Below, one piece after another: positions 63,987 to 64,000 of a stretch of DNA of 64,000 nt. Each line of letters begins with the position of its first letter. Positions within the stretch are counted from its first letter, which is position 1. A program made the translations under genes and the position numbers. Source of the DNA: Algibacillus agarilyticus (GTDB lineage Bacteria > Pseudomonadota > Gammaproteobacteria > Enterobacterales > Alteromonadaceae); assembly GCF_003286125.1 (NCBI RefSeq), contig NZ_QMED01000005.1, positions 163,918-227,917 of the forward strand, given 5' to 3'. Below the pieces are notes generated by a model that saw nothing but the letters and a program-made list of their open reading frames with translations, was not told the origin of the DNA and did not search any database.

Positions 63987-64000
63987 CGATTATGCATCGA

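Overview
The window looks like a chromosomal segment of a marine, alga-associated gammaproteobacterium. An Alteromonadales relative such as Catenovulum or Paraglaciecola is my guess from memory of gene content, not from a search. Reasons: an AT-rich genome, many LxxC lipoprotein enzymes, a GlyGly-CTERM (rhombosortase-type) tail, no SusC/SusD pair, and a large set of ulvan-degrading enzymes.

About two thirds of the window is one ulvan (rhamnose / uronic acid / sulfate) utilisation locus. It holds a GH88 (1639), two GMC oxidoreductases with a gluconate-2-dehydrogenase-subunit-3-like partner (1724-6176), a PL28-like ulvan lyase (7028), two S1 sulfatases (10803, 27680), a DUF1961-like lipoprotein (12547), an unassigned jelly-roll lipoprotein (18875), two GH106 rhamnosidases (20320, 40272), a TSP3-repeat lipoprotein (23926), a GH105 (26358), a PL24-like ulvan lyase (30775), a PL25-like ulvan lyase (34864), a Tat-exported TIM-barrel isomerase-like protein (36678), two GH78 rhamnosidases (54583, 58023) and an alginate-lyase-superfamily lipoprotein (61016). 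Lyases would cut the chain, GH88/GH105 would remove the unsaturated uronyl ends, sulfatases would desulfate, and GH78/GH106 would release rhamnose.

Two cassettes of an ECF-type sigma factor translationally coupled to a single-pass FecR-like/LamG membrane protein (8288-10568 and 37736-40101) sit inside the locus. Seven genes (PL28-like lyase, first sulfatase, jelly-roll lipoprotein, both GH106, both GH78) carry a shared bipartite sequence 60-150 bp upstream of the start: RGGGTATCAAT, 15-16 bases, then CTWTTC or close to it. I propose this is the promoter read by these sigma factors. Together this would be a polysaccharide-sensing surface-signalling regulon, and it is the most interesting thing here.

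Three unrelated modules interrupt the locus. At 13950-17821 is a three-gene operon of a four-TM membrane protein and two reverse transcriptases, matching the two-RT DRT3 anti-phage layout. At 44155-54100 is a guanidine-I (ykkC) riboswitch followed by an ABC transporter, two carboxyguanidine-deiminase-type proteins, a urea/guanidine carboxylase and an allophanate hydrolase. At the right edge (63684-64000) is the 3' end of a group II intron with the tail of its maturase.

Two families of non-autonomous repeats are scattered through intergenic space. One is a TA-flanked MITE-like element (125, 189 and 268 bp forms). One copy has split a duplicated small membrane-protein gene, and the intact paralogue 7 kb away gives the empty site. 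The other is a 265-bp element with about 23-bp terminal inverted repeats.
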